NCBI GenBank assembly: GCA_021464525.1
Contig: JADRCO010000421.1
Span: 1 to 34,036 of the forward strand
Direction: 5' to 3'
DNA length: 34,036 bases
Origin: Rhizophagus sp. LPA8_4_AMF
Taxonomy: Eukaryota; Glomeromycota; Glomeromycetes; Glomerales; Glomeraceae
Under the pieces are notes generated by a model that ran no database searches, was not told the origin of the DNA, and was given only the letters and a program-made list of their open reading frames with translations. A program made the translations under genes and the position numbers. Positions 12,201 to 23,900 of this stretch are shown here, piece by piece (position 1 is the stretch's first letter; the number at the start of each line of letters is the position of its first letter).

Positions 12201-15096
12201 TCTTCCCAAAATAATTTTTTGAGGAAACACATGTCCATATTTATCAAATACATCTTGTAAAGCTTTAAAAGGCTTCATATCCTCAAGTGCTTTATTGATA
12301 GATTGGTTAAATCCTTCCGAAGGCTTAATACAATCTCTATTTATGTGAATTTCATATTGCTCAAACTTAACTAGTAAATTGTGATCACCATAAATTGGAT
12401 CATTAGGTTTAATCATGTTAATAAAAGGAAAAGAGCTTACGTCTTTAATTGAGATATTATTGATATTATTATTAATTAAAAATTCTTCTACTTTTTTTGT
12501 TGGTCTGATTATTTTTAAATAAGATTTATTACTTGATTTTACTGTAGGTAATTTGATAAAACTGGCAGCAATTTTTTTGCTTATTTCCATTTTATAAAAT
12601 TTGGTGATTATCATGCCTTGAAGGAAGTGAAAATCTTTGATCCATCTTACTAAATTAATATATATCAAATTTCCGACCCATTCTTTTAAACTTAATACCT
12701 CTTTAAAATTAGCAACTCCAGGTTGCTTTTCTTCGAAGTTTTCACCTGATAATGGATTATTTTTTAATTGAGCAACTGGAATAAGATCTTTATAAGCGAT
12801 TATATCAAACATATGGTTTTGATATAAATCATTTAACCAATTAGATACTTTTTCTGGAGTATCTAATAGCATCCCATCTAAAGTAATAATTCTTGGTAAA
12901 TAATATGAAACCGGTAAATCATTAAGTGAATTTTTCACATTATATTTAGCCGAATTATATGCCCAATTTATATAAAACTTAAAAAGATCGATTTGTGTCA
13001 AAGTAGCTAAATTTAACTCTTTAATAAATAATTTACCACCAACTAAGGTTTTTCTTGCAAAAAAATGACCATATAAATTGTACAGTGTTTCATCATCATC
13101 TGAACATTTTGACAAATATTCTAACAAATTACTATTATAAGTAACTTCAGCAATTGGAAAGTTAATGCACAAATCAGATGGTTGTAATGTATTACTAAAA
13201 TTATTTTCATCAGAATTAAGATTAAGCAAATTCACAGATGAAGCTGGATCATTAATATAAGTATAAACTATGGGTTGTCCATTATATAAACTCATATCCA
13301 ATTTACCCTTTTCTGTCACAATAGCTTTTTTACTAGGTTGTATATTATATCCATTTAAGAATAAACCATATGTTAATTTTAACTGTTGAATCACTTGTTG
13401 ATTATTAGTCATTGGTGACGATGGTAATGACGCAAAATGATCAGCACGAGTGCTCTCATCATCAGTTTTATAATCATTTTCCGTATCACTATTTGAAAGT
13501 TGTAATTTATTCTGTTTTTTATCTTGTTGAAGTTGACTCACTCCACTTTCTACTTTATTTTTATTTTCTGGTTTTACTGACAATTCTTCAATAGACTTAC
13601 TCTTCAGCTTTCCTCTTCCTTTTTCCTCATAAATTTCATTTCTTTCTTGTTCTTCCTTCACCTTTGCTGGCCAAGTGTTTACTAATAAAATAAAATTTTA
13701 ATTAAATCGCTGGTTATAACAAATATAACAAAATATAAATGTATATACACATAATACACATTACCTTCGTTTGTTAAAGTAACATCTAATTAATTTAGTA
13801 AATTACTGTATTAGTAAAAAAGATTTAAACATATAATTATATATAATTAATTTAACAACCTGTAAAGCAATCAATGTCCATATGTATAAATACTTCTTCT
13901 TGACACACTTCCTTCAAATGATCTAATAGTATAGTTCTCGACTTCTCTCTCGTTTTTTTGTTAATCCTAATATTAGTCTCTTTATCATCATCATCATCAT
14001 CATCTTCATAACTAAGAATCTTTATCGGAGGATTGTCTACATAAATGATTCCATTACATGATTTAACTATTTTAGCATTTGTTTCGATTTCCTCGAACTG
14101 TTTCTCTTTGTCTTTTTCGCATATGTCTCGATTTTTAAAATTACTAAATTTAGTTCTCACAATAGTAGTATATTCAAAAATGTCACTTTCAAATAATCCC
14201 AACGTGTTTATTTCATCTGTGAAATTTTTGCCAACCACAAGTATAACTTGGCTTATTCCTTCTGGCAACGAAAAGACTCCTTCTGCTATTCTATTACTAA
14301 CTTTCTTTATAGAAAGCTTAGCGTTCCCAACTCCAATGGTATCAATCGCACAATATTTTGTTCCTTCCCATTCAAAATCTACTTTTTGAAAACATTTAGT
14401 CTTACTAACGCCATATTCACTCTCTTTGAAATATTCAGTTCCAGTTAATACATTAGCCAATGTGGATTTACCGCTACCAGTACAACCAATTATTAATATA
14501 TTTTTAATTTTTTCTTTTTTTCGAGTAATAACACAGTCAGGAGGTTTAATAATTTCAATAGATTCAGGACAATTTCTTAGGTCAAGCTTAGTTAATTTAC
14601 TCTGAGAGCAATCAAGAAATTTTAATTTGAAACAGTTGCTTACATCCAGATTAATTAGTTTATTGTTATTAGAACAATTAAGTCTGATAATATCCGGACA
14701 AAGATTAAGTCTTAATTTCTTAATTGAGGTATTTGAACAATCAAGCTCAATAAGATTACTAACGTCTAAATCAGTCAATTCAGTTAATTGACTATGAAAG
14801 ATATCAAGCTTGGTTAGTCTTGGACATTTACTCACAAATAAACTCTCAAGTTTGGTAAGTTTAGATAATTCAACCCTAGTAAGTTGAGGACAATTAATTA
14901 TTTCCAAACCGGTTAACTTAAGATTTTCTAAATTAATACTTATTAATTTTGTAAAGCCTTCTATTTTTAAGGAACCATGAAGATTTGATCTTCCACCTAA
15001 AATATTACGAATATTTTCCTTTCTTATATCTATATCTTCTTCTTTGTCCTTAAAGTAATTTTTATCAAACCATTTTTGAGGGTTTTTTTCTAACAT
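9222..15096 (-). CDS. Gene B: LRR + AIG1-like GTPase + three MACPF-like cores
   Basis: Three exons, 15096-13860, 13785-13765 (21 nt) and 13681-9222, give 1905 residues. The head matches gene A: LRRs (~50-180), P-loop GCTGSGKST (204-212), G3 DTIGVG (252-257), VRTKF, and an Asp run. Three YG cores follow: YGHFF (623-627), YGHVFPQ (from Y901) and YGQFFPT (from Y1519, followed by ILGGRVYF, the best match to the MACPF signature). The region after ~1290 is homologous to gene C, so B is an A-type protein with a C-type module added. The tail carries C-x2-C-x2-C (C1883, C1886, C1889), possibly metal-binding. Residues ~430-510 are a charged, low-complexity linker. The start is the first Met; codons aligned to the gene A start have lost their ATG. 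Likely a cytosolic, nucleotide-switched membrane-acting protein (inference). Confidence 0.75.
13682..13764 (-). other. Intron 2 of gene B
   Basis: 83 nt, donor GTAATG, acceptor TTTTATTAG, phase 1. It joins the 21-nt exon to the long MACPF exon in frame (G|TA gives Val). Gene A has no counterpart; its exon 2 runs straight on into the acidic linker. Confidence 0.65.
13765..13785 (-). other. 21-nt micro-exon of gene B
   Basis: The exon starts ATGTTACT, exactly like exon 2 of gene A, and ends before GTAATG. It adds seven codons' worth of bases and keeps frame with both neighbours. Confidence 0.6.
13786..13859 (-). other. Intron 1 of gene B
   Basis: 74 nt with donor GTTGTTAAATTAATTATA, a TACTAAT branch-like site and acceptor TTAATTAG, aligned base by base at both ends with the gene A intron. 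Reading through it would stop the protein at 13852-13854, one codon past the donor. Confidence 0.75.
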
Positions 15097-15252
15097 GTTT
15101 ATCCGTTTTAAAATATGAGCAACTTTTTTATCAAATACGAGTGTATTTATTCAAAATGTGCTACTTTAACACGCATCGGAACAAAATAAGCGTTTAAATA
15201 AAAATTCTAATTTTAGAAACTTAAACTAACTCGAAGGAGCAGGCTGGTATTA

Positions 15253-15260
15253 TGCATGCA
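15253..15260. promoter_or_regulatory. TGCATGCA palindrome upstream of gene B
   Basis: It lies 157 bp before the gene B start, inside an extended match to the gene A upstream element (ACGCC(A/G)AAC(A/T)TGCATGCATAAT on the gene strand). Confidence 0.45.
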
Positions 15261-15602
15261 TGTTTGGCGTAGAAAGTGTAACAATATTCCATTGTAAATG
15301 ATTTATCAAGTTAACATCTAATCTCATTTTTTTATGCATCAGTAATAACAGAAATTCATGATGGAAATAACCATTACCTTTTTTAATCAATCTATTTCTT
15401 TATTAACGTAAAATTATAAAAGAATCAAGTAACAAATTATACTAATTAGCTAATCTTTTCATGTAATGCTGGTTGTTGATCATTCAATAAGTTCAGCTTG
15501 GGACCTGCAGATCTGCATACGCGCAGTAATCTAAAAATGATCAACATTGCACTATGCACTAGCGCCTGATACATACACATATTTAACCAATAAGTTGTAG
15601 CG

Positions 15603-15609
15603 TATAAAT
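15603..15609 (+). promoter_or_regulatory. TATA box of gene C
   Basis: TATAAAT about 98 bp before the ATG at 15707. It is followed by the leader block that is conserved in the C-type wreck. Confidence 0.5.
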
Positions 15610-15706
15610 CAGGCTAGTTCAATATTTTGCCGGCTACACAATAAGGTCATATAATGTTTGTCTCTAAATTTAATTTTTTTTTTAAAAAAAATAAAAAATA
15701 AAAATA

Positions 15707-17804
15707 ATGACTTTTAATTTTAGATTTGGTGAAAATTTGTTTAATTTTCTAAGTAATAACGAAAATGTTCCAGTAACAGTTCAAATAGGTGACCCACCTT
15801 TACAACAACCAAAATCAGTCAAATTGAATCTTAATGAAAATCTATCAAATATTCGTAAAGTGCTAGAAACCGACAATATTGTCGATAATACATTATCATT
15901 TTCAAAGAAAATTTCTAATAAAAATGATAACATTAATTATAAATTTTCACAAATAATACATGAAGAAAAGTTTCTTTTAAGCGAAGTTGTGGAAATTATA
16001 GTTAAAGAGCATTTCTTATATTTAATAAAAAATTCACCTGATTGGGAAACTTTAAATAAGTTACGTAGAATAGATTTTGGATGTACTATGACTTTTGATG
16101 GAATTAAATTAGCTGAAAAAAGAGCGTTTATAATGAAAGATTGTAAATTGGATGAAATTGGCGCTGAAGGATATAAAAAGGGTCAACTTGAATTTAAAAC
16201 ACAAAATGATTGGATGGAAAAAACGAATTTATTTTTTAATGTTGATGCCAAGATAACGAATTTTGTAAAATTAGGATTATCTGCTGGAAATTCGCAAAAT
16301 AAAAATTTCAACGATGAAATTAAATCAGCTTATAAATATACAGAACTTGGAAAAGTATTATTAAAATTAAATACAGAGAATTTAGAATTAACTGACGAAT
16401 TTAAAAATGACATTGAGAATGCCATAAAATCCAAAGATCCTGAAGAATTTAGGAAAATCGCTGAGAAATATGGTCAATTCATTGCAACTAAAATCATTTT
16501 AGGAGGAAGAGTTTATTTTAAAGATGTCGAAATGTTATTAGAAAATTCTATGGATAAGACTAAAGAAGGTTCTGTAAGTGCAGGAATTGGATCTCTAGGT
16601 CTTAAAATAGAAAATAATTCTAGTGATTCGAAAAGAAGGTCAGAATTTTATAGCTTTAATCAAATGAGATTACTTGGTGGAAAACATCCTGTTGAAGAAG
16701 ATTTTAATGAAAAAATCTGGATTGAATCTTTAGTAGATTTTCAAAATTGGGACCGTATAGAATTACAAGAACCAGTTAGCATTTTTCAGCTGTTATCTGA
16801 AGATTTACGTAAACAAGCCCTTGAATCTATTGGAAAAAGGATTCTTTATTCAGAAGTTATAGACTATGAATATATCTCAAATGAAAGTGGTAAATCAAGT
16901 ATTGTTGAATTATCAGAAATAGGTATACCGCCAAAAATTTCAAAAAATCTCTTAAATAAAGAAGTGGAATGTAATATCTTTGCAACAGTTCTAGATACGA
17001 AAGAATCCAAAAACGATTTTTTTACTTGTCAAATCCTTTTTCCACAAAATGGAAAGCCAAGTCTCGTAATTCATTGTATTAAAAAAAATATTAAAAAACG
17101 CGAATATAAATTAAGGATTGGAATAATGATTGTTGGTTATGATATAGATTTTGATTTCACTCGTTCAGATTTTGATGTTCAATTGAAAGTTCTGAAGCAT
17201 ATAGTTAAAGCATCAAGTAATCAAATATTTGATATGGATTTATCAGATTTTGAATATAGAAATGGACCACCATATATTGGAATTCCTGTATTAAGTAAAT
17301 CAGATTCTTCAAATAACTCTCTCGTTATCGGACATCATTTTTTTAATTTACAAGAAGAAAATAAGATTAGGGCATGCACATTCTCTTATTGTTTAAGTAA
17401 TAAATGTTGTGTCAAATTGCCTGAATTTGTTATTCATACACTTATTATTTCAAAATATTCTATTTCTAAGAATTATGGATCATTTAAACGCATCAACACT
17501 ATAGAATATTTGCTGCATAGATTTTTAAATTCCTACCAACCAAAATACATTAGTTTATTTTCTGAAAGTTATTGTGGTCCAATTTTTCCAAAACAAAAAA
17601 TTGGAAAAATTAAAATTAAATGCCTTAAATGTCTTAAGGAAAATTGTCCAATTTGTGAAAATAAGAAATTATTAGTTGAAAATATAGATTGTAAATTCTT
17701 TGATCCGTGTACCAGGTATTTAATTCTATTGTTTCGGATTTTTTTTTTCCTAACGTTTACGACTTTACGCTAACAAATAAATTTTTTTTAGTGAACGACC
17801 ATGA
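15707..17804 (+). CDS. Gene C: free-standing C-type MACPF-like protein
   Basis: Exons 15707-17715 and 17792-17804 give about 674 residues. It is homologous to the C-terminal ~600 residues of gene B. An N-terminal ~100-residue part (with NLSNIRKVL, matching NLSDIRKEL in B) is followed by a MACPF-like region whose core is YGQFIATK (Y255) then IILGGRVYF. A beta-rich C-terminal part and a C-x2-C-x4-C-x2-C knuckle (C639, C642, C647, C650) follow. It has no GTPase, LRR or kinase head, and no obvious signal peptide. It is divergently transcribed from B. It could act alone or as a partner that co-assembles with B through the shared module; that is inference. If the short 3' intron is not spliced, the protein instead ends at 17773 with a hydrophobic tail (LILLFRIFFFLTF). 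Confidence 0.75.
17716..17791 (+). other. Probable 3' intron of gene C
   Basis: 76 nt: donor CCAG|GTATTT, two CTAAC branch-like sites (around 17750 and 17770), poly-T tract and TTTTTTTAG acceptor. Splicing replaces a hydrophobic 19-residue read-through tail by Ser-Glu-Arg-Pro-stop. All signals are good, but no homologue confirms it. Confidence 0.6.
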
Positions 17805-18133
17805 TTAAGAAGGTCGACATTCTAAATTTATTAAATTTATATTATTTATATGCATAGTTTTAAATTTTGCTATTTATTGGTATTTTTTTCATATAATAAA
17901 AATAATAAACTTTTAAACAAAATTTTTAATTCCTTTTAATTAATATATTTTAAATTTCAAAAATTCGGGCGCGTTTGAAGTATGGCGTAGTAGTCACATG
18001 ATATTCGATTAAAAGCTTGAATTACCGTTAAGTACTTGCAATTTACAAAATTCATAAATCATAAAACAACTAGAACTTGTCTTCCACGTTATTTGAATTG
18101 CCGGTAATTTTACTTGTACAAATTTTATATTAT
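17805..18133. other. 3' flank of gene C
   Basis: AT-rich sequence with several AATAAA hexamers near 17890-17915 that could end the gene C transcript. No gene seen. Confidence 0.4.
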
Positions 18134-18335
18134 TGGTACCAAATAATGAAGTTTATTGAACATTTATCATCAATATTAATACGACCATTTTCATCATGAT
18201 CAAAATAAAGAAAAATTCTATTTCTTCTCCATCTTCTTGATTAATCATTTCAATAGTTTCTATATCTTCAGTTTTAAAATCATTTAACTTCATTAAATCT
18301 GGATCCCAAATAATTTTAAATTCCACAAATTTTCC
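18134..18335 (-). pseudogene. Coding relic of unknown family
   Basis: The minus strand reads as protein-like text for ~65 codons: KFVEFKIIWDPDLMKLNDF and EDIETIEMINQEDGEEIEFF, then, after a one-base shift near an A-run at 18211, YFDHDENGRINIDDKCSIN and IIWYQ. The acidic, balanced composition is unlike the surrounding AT noise. It has no start or stop context. I do not recognise the family; it may be a lone exon or a fragment of a decayed gene. Confidence 0.4.
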
Positions 18336-18521
18336 TATTCGTGCAATTATGATATTGTAGTAATAGGTAATGTCGTAGAATCATTTTAATATTAACATTT
18401 TATTCTATAGTTAATAATTAATTCATCAGTTCATGTAAGTTACTGACAATTTTCTTAGAAAAGTTTCGCTGGTTTTTCAATATTAAATTGTAAAGTCTTC
18501 TTCAAAACTTGATAGTTCACC

Positions 18522-18590
18522 AAGCAGTGTTGGGAAGTTTGTCCAAAACTTTATCAAATCCTAAAATTTGTCCAAAGCCCAACAATGCTT
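18522..18590. repeat. Small imperfect inverted repeat, hAT-like end
   Basis: Arms AAGCAGTGTTGGG (18522-18534) and CCCAACAATGCTT (18578-18590) pair at 12 of 13 positions. TTTGTCCAAA is directly repeated at 18538-18547 and 18567-18576. CAGTGTTGGG resembles the termini of hAT elements, so this may be a collapsed miniature element. Confidence 0.35.
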
Positions 18591-18930
18591 CCAAGGTTGT
18601 AAAAATTTTTCGATAAAATTAATTTTATAATTTTTTACTTTTTACTAAATAACGTTGTTTTATTTTCACATCAAAATAAAATACAATAAAAATAAGTAGC
18701 AGTAGATTACAATAAAAAAGAATAATAATTATTTCAAGGCGAAGTTACAGAAAAAACACGCAAAATACTAAAATACTAAGGTGAGAACATTATTTTATGT
18801 TCATATATCTATTAGTTTACACGTTATGTGCAATACAGCACGCCAGTTTAAACACATTTTTGCACATTAAACCTATTTTTTTTATAATAGACACGTTTTT
18901 TTGTACAGAAAATTCATTTATTTTAAACTA

Positions 18931-19340
18931 AATTACCTGGCTTTTGTAAAATAAGCAAAGTTGTTCAGCAGGTATGGGAACTACTCATATATTAGTTTCT
19001 ATCAAGCTAGTTTGCATATTCATAAAATATACTCATTTTTCTAATATCTTAATACAGGCACTTTACGCGTAATATGAGTATTTTGGTCAAACAAAACTGG
19101 TCTTTATTGAATAAGTAAATTTTTTCAATGGGTATGAAAATATTAAGATAATTAATTTCACAATTGTTGAAACAAGTATTCATGGGTTATTTTTATTAAA
19201 TTTACTACGCGCGTGTACAGTACACTATTTTACTTTTGTATTTTACAGAATTTTTTAACATTTTAATAAAACAATTCCGGTTTTTATCATGTAAGTAGAG
19301 TTGTTTAGCAGTTGTAAGAATACTCAGATACTAATTTTAT
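18931..19340 (+). repeat. Three diverged copies of a ~170-bp unit
   Basis: Similar blocks begin with a TGG/CGG pair and run through a TTGTTCAGCAGGTATGGGAA-like core. The cores lie at 18961, 19121 (TTTTTCAATGGGTATGAAAA) and 19301 (TTGTTTAGCAGTTGTAAGAA). Spacing is 160 and 180 bp. The copies are heavily diverged, so this is an old tandem array. A GTGTAC-A-GTACAC palindrome lies at 19213-19225. Confidence 0.35.
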
Positions 19341-20154
19341 TAATCAACTTGAGTAATTTATAGTTAGCAGTTAGTGGATAAATGTGTTTCTATTTATTAA
19401 TTTAATAAAATATATATAACGGATAAAGCATTTTATTTGATTTACAATGTGATGTTATAATATTATATAATTTAATTTTGTTATATTTAAAATTAGAATG
19501 GTTTGAAATTTTTCTTTGTCTATTTTTTCGCGCGAAACAAATGTTTCTTAATAGGTTGTACAAAAATAATAAAACATCCAATTAGTTTTGACCAAATGCA
19601 CCACATTTTAAGCCAATCACATTTAAGAAACAGGTAACACCGTACACGTCCATGAAAAATGATTATTAGCTATCTGGAGTTTGCATAATGTCGGCAAGAA
19701 TTGAAATTTGGCCTGCATTATGATTCACTGATGACCAACGATAATTAGATATACCGATATATTTTTGCCAAAACAACAGTATCGGTAGTCGGTACATAGA
19801 GGTTTGACTGTATTAGTAAGAATTATATTTATTTATAGAATACTTCGCTAGAACTTTTATCCATATTAAGTTACCCAGACATAATGTAAAATATGTAGAG
19901 TTGAGATAATTCATAATATAAATAAATAAACATCATCCTAATTTCCTAATCCTAGAAGGCGAATTTGTTGATACGAATAAACAAATAGAATATAATAATC
20001 AAATATTGTATGCGCGCCTGTTCATTTATTATAAAAGCCGGTCATATTCTGCTTATAGCCAGCTTTCGATATATGATTTTCACCTTAAATTCGTTTTAGA
20101 AGTATAGTGAATAATTTAAAGAATTCAATGACTAATTCGTTATTAACGACACTT
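19341..20154. other. Gene-free repeat debris
   Basis: No reading frame of note. The segment 19790-19812 ends ATAGAGGTTTGACTG followed by TA. This resembles one end of a pogo/Tc1-type element, but no partner end is seen. Confidence 0.3.
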
Positions 20155-20600
20155 AGGGATGTTAACGGTCCAGCCCAGTTCGGTCCATCCGGTCTTCATC
20201 AGTCCACAGTCCAGGACCGGACTTGAGAAATAGCAAATAGGTGAGAAAAGTTAAACCAAATTAATTAACTTACTGATAATAAAATGTCTGCAAAATCCAT
20301 CACACATAAAATAGCATTCCCAATTCAAGTTCAATTCATTGGATATGAACTACAGATCAATAAAATAGTAATTGCATGATGGACTAACATTTCGTCTCTT
20401 TTCAATCGGTCCCAGTCCTATAACAGTCCTATTAAATCGGTCCTATAAACCGGCCCTATAAAATTTATGTCACGTGACTTCAAATCACAGGCACTAAAAT
20501 TTTGGCGCGAATTATCCAAGGACCAAAAATTGTTATAGGGCCATCAAATTGGTCCTCAAAATCAGACTGCGGTCCTGACGGTCAATATACGTATTTGATT
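20155..20600. repeat. GGTCC-rich relic with inverted repeat
   Basis: Six GGTCC and two GGACC pentamers fall between 20167 and 20575, far more than this AT-rich sequence should give. A degenerate tandem (CAGTCCTATAA, CAGTCCTATTA, CGGTCCTATAA, CGGCCCTATAA) covers 20412-20462. Its last unit, GGCCCTATAA at 20452-20461, is inverted at 20533-20542. The segment is probably the subterminal repeat region of a dead DNA transposon; no transposase remains. Confidence 0.4.
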
Positions 20601-20924
20601 GGTTAATGTCACGGGTTAGAAAATTTTATTATAAAGCAGCTGGCTGTATACGTTTTGAAGTTGCTAATTACTGAAGTTCACTATTTTTTAGAATATATTT
20701 TTGAGGTGATAAGTAAGAAATATGAATTTGAATTTATAGAAAAATTTAAATTTGATATTTTATTTATATTTAATATAATAAAAAAATAATATAGAAATAT
20801 TGATATATAGTAGAAAAATAAATAATATCGATAAAGTTAACGGCTATTTAAGAATCACTAATAGGATAACGGCTTAATTGTATGCCGAATAACCTATATT
20901 CTCTATAAGAAGTTTTCCTTATTT

Positions 20925-23900
20925 CTATTCGTCCAAAATTGATAAATTTTCATTAAAATTTTCTTTTGATAATTTGTATCCAATTAAATCTAAAGGATAT
21001 TCCTCATTTCCATTATCAATCCTAAAAGTATTATAATTAGAACATAAAATACTAATATTACATTTTATGCTATTCACGGCTGGTTCAATATTTGTTAAAG
21101 AATTGCTTTTAGATTCATTTGTTTGAAATCTAATACAACTTTCTGACCATTCGACTAATTTGATATTTATAGACTCATAAGTTATTTGTGAACGTGCATT
21201 AACAGAAATTATATCTCCTAAAGATAATAAGATAGGTGTTTTTATTTCAAGTTGATTAGATTGTAATGTAACGGATTCCTTATATTTTATTTGTAAATCT
21301 TGATTTCTTGGACTTAATACTGATAATTTTGAAGGAATTCCAATAATCATCCATAAAATACAGCATTCTTCTATTTTAATTTCTGCATTCTTTAAGGTCT
21401 TTATCATTGCAGAAAACCCATTAAAATCATATAATCTAAATTTCAAAAGGAATTCTTCTGATTTTGAATCCTTTTGTTTTGAAATAACTGATCCAATCAC
21501 TTCATAATTTTCATCTTCTAATGATGGTTGTATATTTATACGTTTATAATGATCAGTATTATTGTTATCTAAATCCTTTAAATCAGTAATTCCAGTCATT
21601 ATAATCTTGTAATTATCCTGTTCATAATCACTTATAATACTATTGATTTTTTTTTGTAGTTGCTCATCAAGTATTTTATAAAGAGAAATAATATCATCAA
21701 ATTCAACAACTTCCAGATCGTCATCATTTAAATTTTGGATTGTATCAAATAATTTATGCTTTTCAATAATATTCCCTTTTCGTGTTAAAAGATATGAAAT
21801 ATTTAATTTATCTAAATATGTTTCTAAAGATTTAGATTTCAAATTAATTCTATTAGGAATGTCGTAAGTTTTTCTTATATTTCTTTTAAAAGATCTTCCT
21901 AAAATAATTTTTTGAGGAAATACATGTCCGTATTCATCGAATACATCATGTAAAGCTTTAAATGGTTTCATACTATTAAGTGCGTTATTTATAGCTTGTT
22001 TAAATTCATCTGAAGGCTTAATATAACCATTTATGTGAATTTCATATTGCTCAAACTTGACTAAAAAATTATAATCACCGTAACTTGAATCATCAGGCTG
22101 TATCATGTTAATAAAAGGAAAAGAGCTTACGTCTTTAACTGAGAAGATATTATTATTAATTAAAAATTCTTCTACTTTGTTTGTTGGTCTGATTATTTCT
22201 AAATAAGTTTTGTTACTTGGTTTTACTATAGGTACTTTGATAAAACTAGCAGCAATTTTTTTGCTTATTTCCATTTTACAAAATTTGGTGATTATAATGC
22301 CTTGAGAAAAATGAAAATCTTTGATCCATCTTACTAAATTAATATATATCACACTTCCAACCCATTCTTTTAAACTTAATTTCTCTTTAAAATTAGCAAC
22401 TCCAGGTTGTTTTTCTTCAAAGATTTCTTCTGATGATAGATTATTTTTTAATTGAGCAACTGGAATAAGATCTTTATAAGAGATTATATCTAACATATTG
22501 TTTTGATATAAATTATTTAACCAATTGGATATTTTTTCTGGAGTATCTAATAATAACCCATCTAATGTATTAATTCTTGGTAAATATGAAATAGGTAAAT
22601 CATTGATTGGATTTTCTATATTATATTTAGCAGACTTATATGCCCAAGTTATATAAAGCATAAAAATATCAATTTGTGTTGAAGGTACTAAATTTAATCC
22701 TCTGATAAATAGTTTGCCGCCAATTAAAGTTTTTCTTGCAAAAAAGTGACCGTATAATTCGTATAACTTTTCACCATTGTCTACACATTTTAAAAACGAT
22801 TCTGACAAATTACCTTTATTATCATAAGTAATTTCAGCAATTGGAAAATTAATACACATATCAGATGGTTGTAATACATTAATAAAATTATTTCCATCAG
22901 AAATAAAATTAAGCAAATTCTTAGGAGAAGTTGGATCATTTACATTAGTATATATTATAGGTTGTTCATTATATAAACTTACATTCAATTTACCCTTTAC
23001 TGTAGCGATAGCTTGTTTACTTGATTGTATATTATGTCCATTTAAGAATAAACCATGGGTTAATTTTAGCTGTTGAATAATTCCTTCACTCGATTTTGGA
23101 ATCGATTTATACTTTTTTAATGAATTATTTCCTTCTACATTAACGACGTCACAATTCTGTTCAGAAAAAAAAGCTTCAAGAGCTGATACAACATCTCGTA
23201 TACTTGGACGTTCATCAGGTTCATGTTTCCAACATTCTAGTTTAAATAAATCAATAAAATTCAATTTAACATTAATTAGAACAATAAATAAACGACATAA
23301 TTATTAATTACCTGTAAATAGTTCACTATATTTAAGCGGAGTTCCAACAGTATTTTCTTCCCTTCTTCCATTTATTATTGATATGGCTAAACCTACATCA
23401 TAATTATCATTTCTATATGGTTGATATCCACTTGAAATATGCCACATTAGAACACCAAAACTATACACATCAGACTTTTTATTTAATTTATAATTGTGTT
23501 GATCTTCTAACTTTTTTGGATCGATATAAGGTATCACACCAAATATTTTTCGATTATTACTTGATGCTTCAGCAATTCTTCTTGATAGTCCAAAATCTGC
23601 CAGTTTTATCTTTTTTTGATGTACAAACACATTTTCAGCATGCTATTTTAAATTAAAAATGAAGAGTTTAATACTAATCAGCTAAAATCAATATTAAATC
23701 ATAAAATTTTAATTATTACCAAATCACCATGAATAATATCACATTCATGTATACACGCTATCGCACTTGCTAGTTGGGATGTAAACCGGTATTTATCATC
23801 CCATTTGAGATCATTAGAATGACGACTTAAATAAGTTTTTAATGAACCACTATCAGCAAATTCCAAAACCAATGCGTATTTTTGGATTGTACCTAAATAT

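Larger units (their letters stand above)
15097..15706. promoter_or_regulatory. Bidirectional promoter between genes B and C
   Basis: A 610-bp head-to-head spacer. On the B side it carries TGCATGCA at 15253-15260. On the C side, the blocks 15490-15575 and 15607-15660 are conserved upstream of the C-type wreck. Conservation in a second copy, against an AT-rich background where spacers diverge fast, suggests these blocks are functional. Confidence 0.6.

Noticed and set aside
19797-19812. Pogo/Tc1 element end
   Set aside because: Only one end resembles such a terminus and no inverted partner is present in the window.
23378-23656. 92-residue plus-strand frame
   Set aside because: Antisense to gene D kinase exon 8; no independent support.
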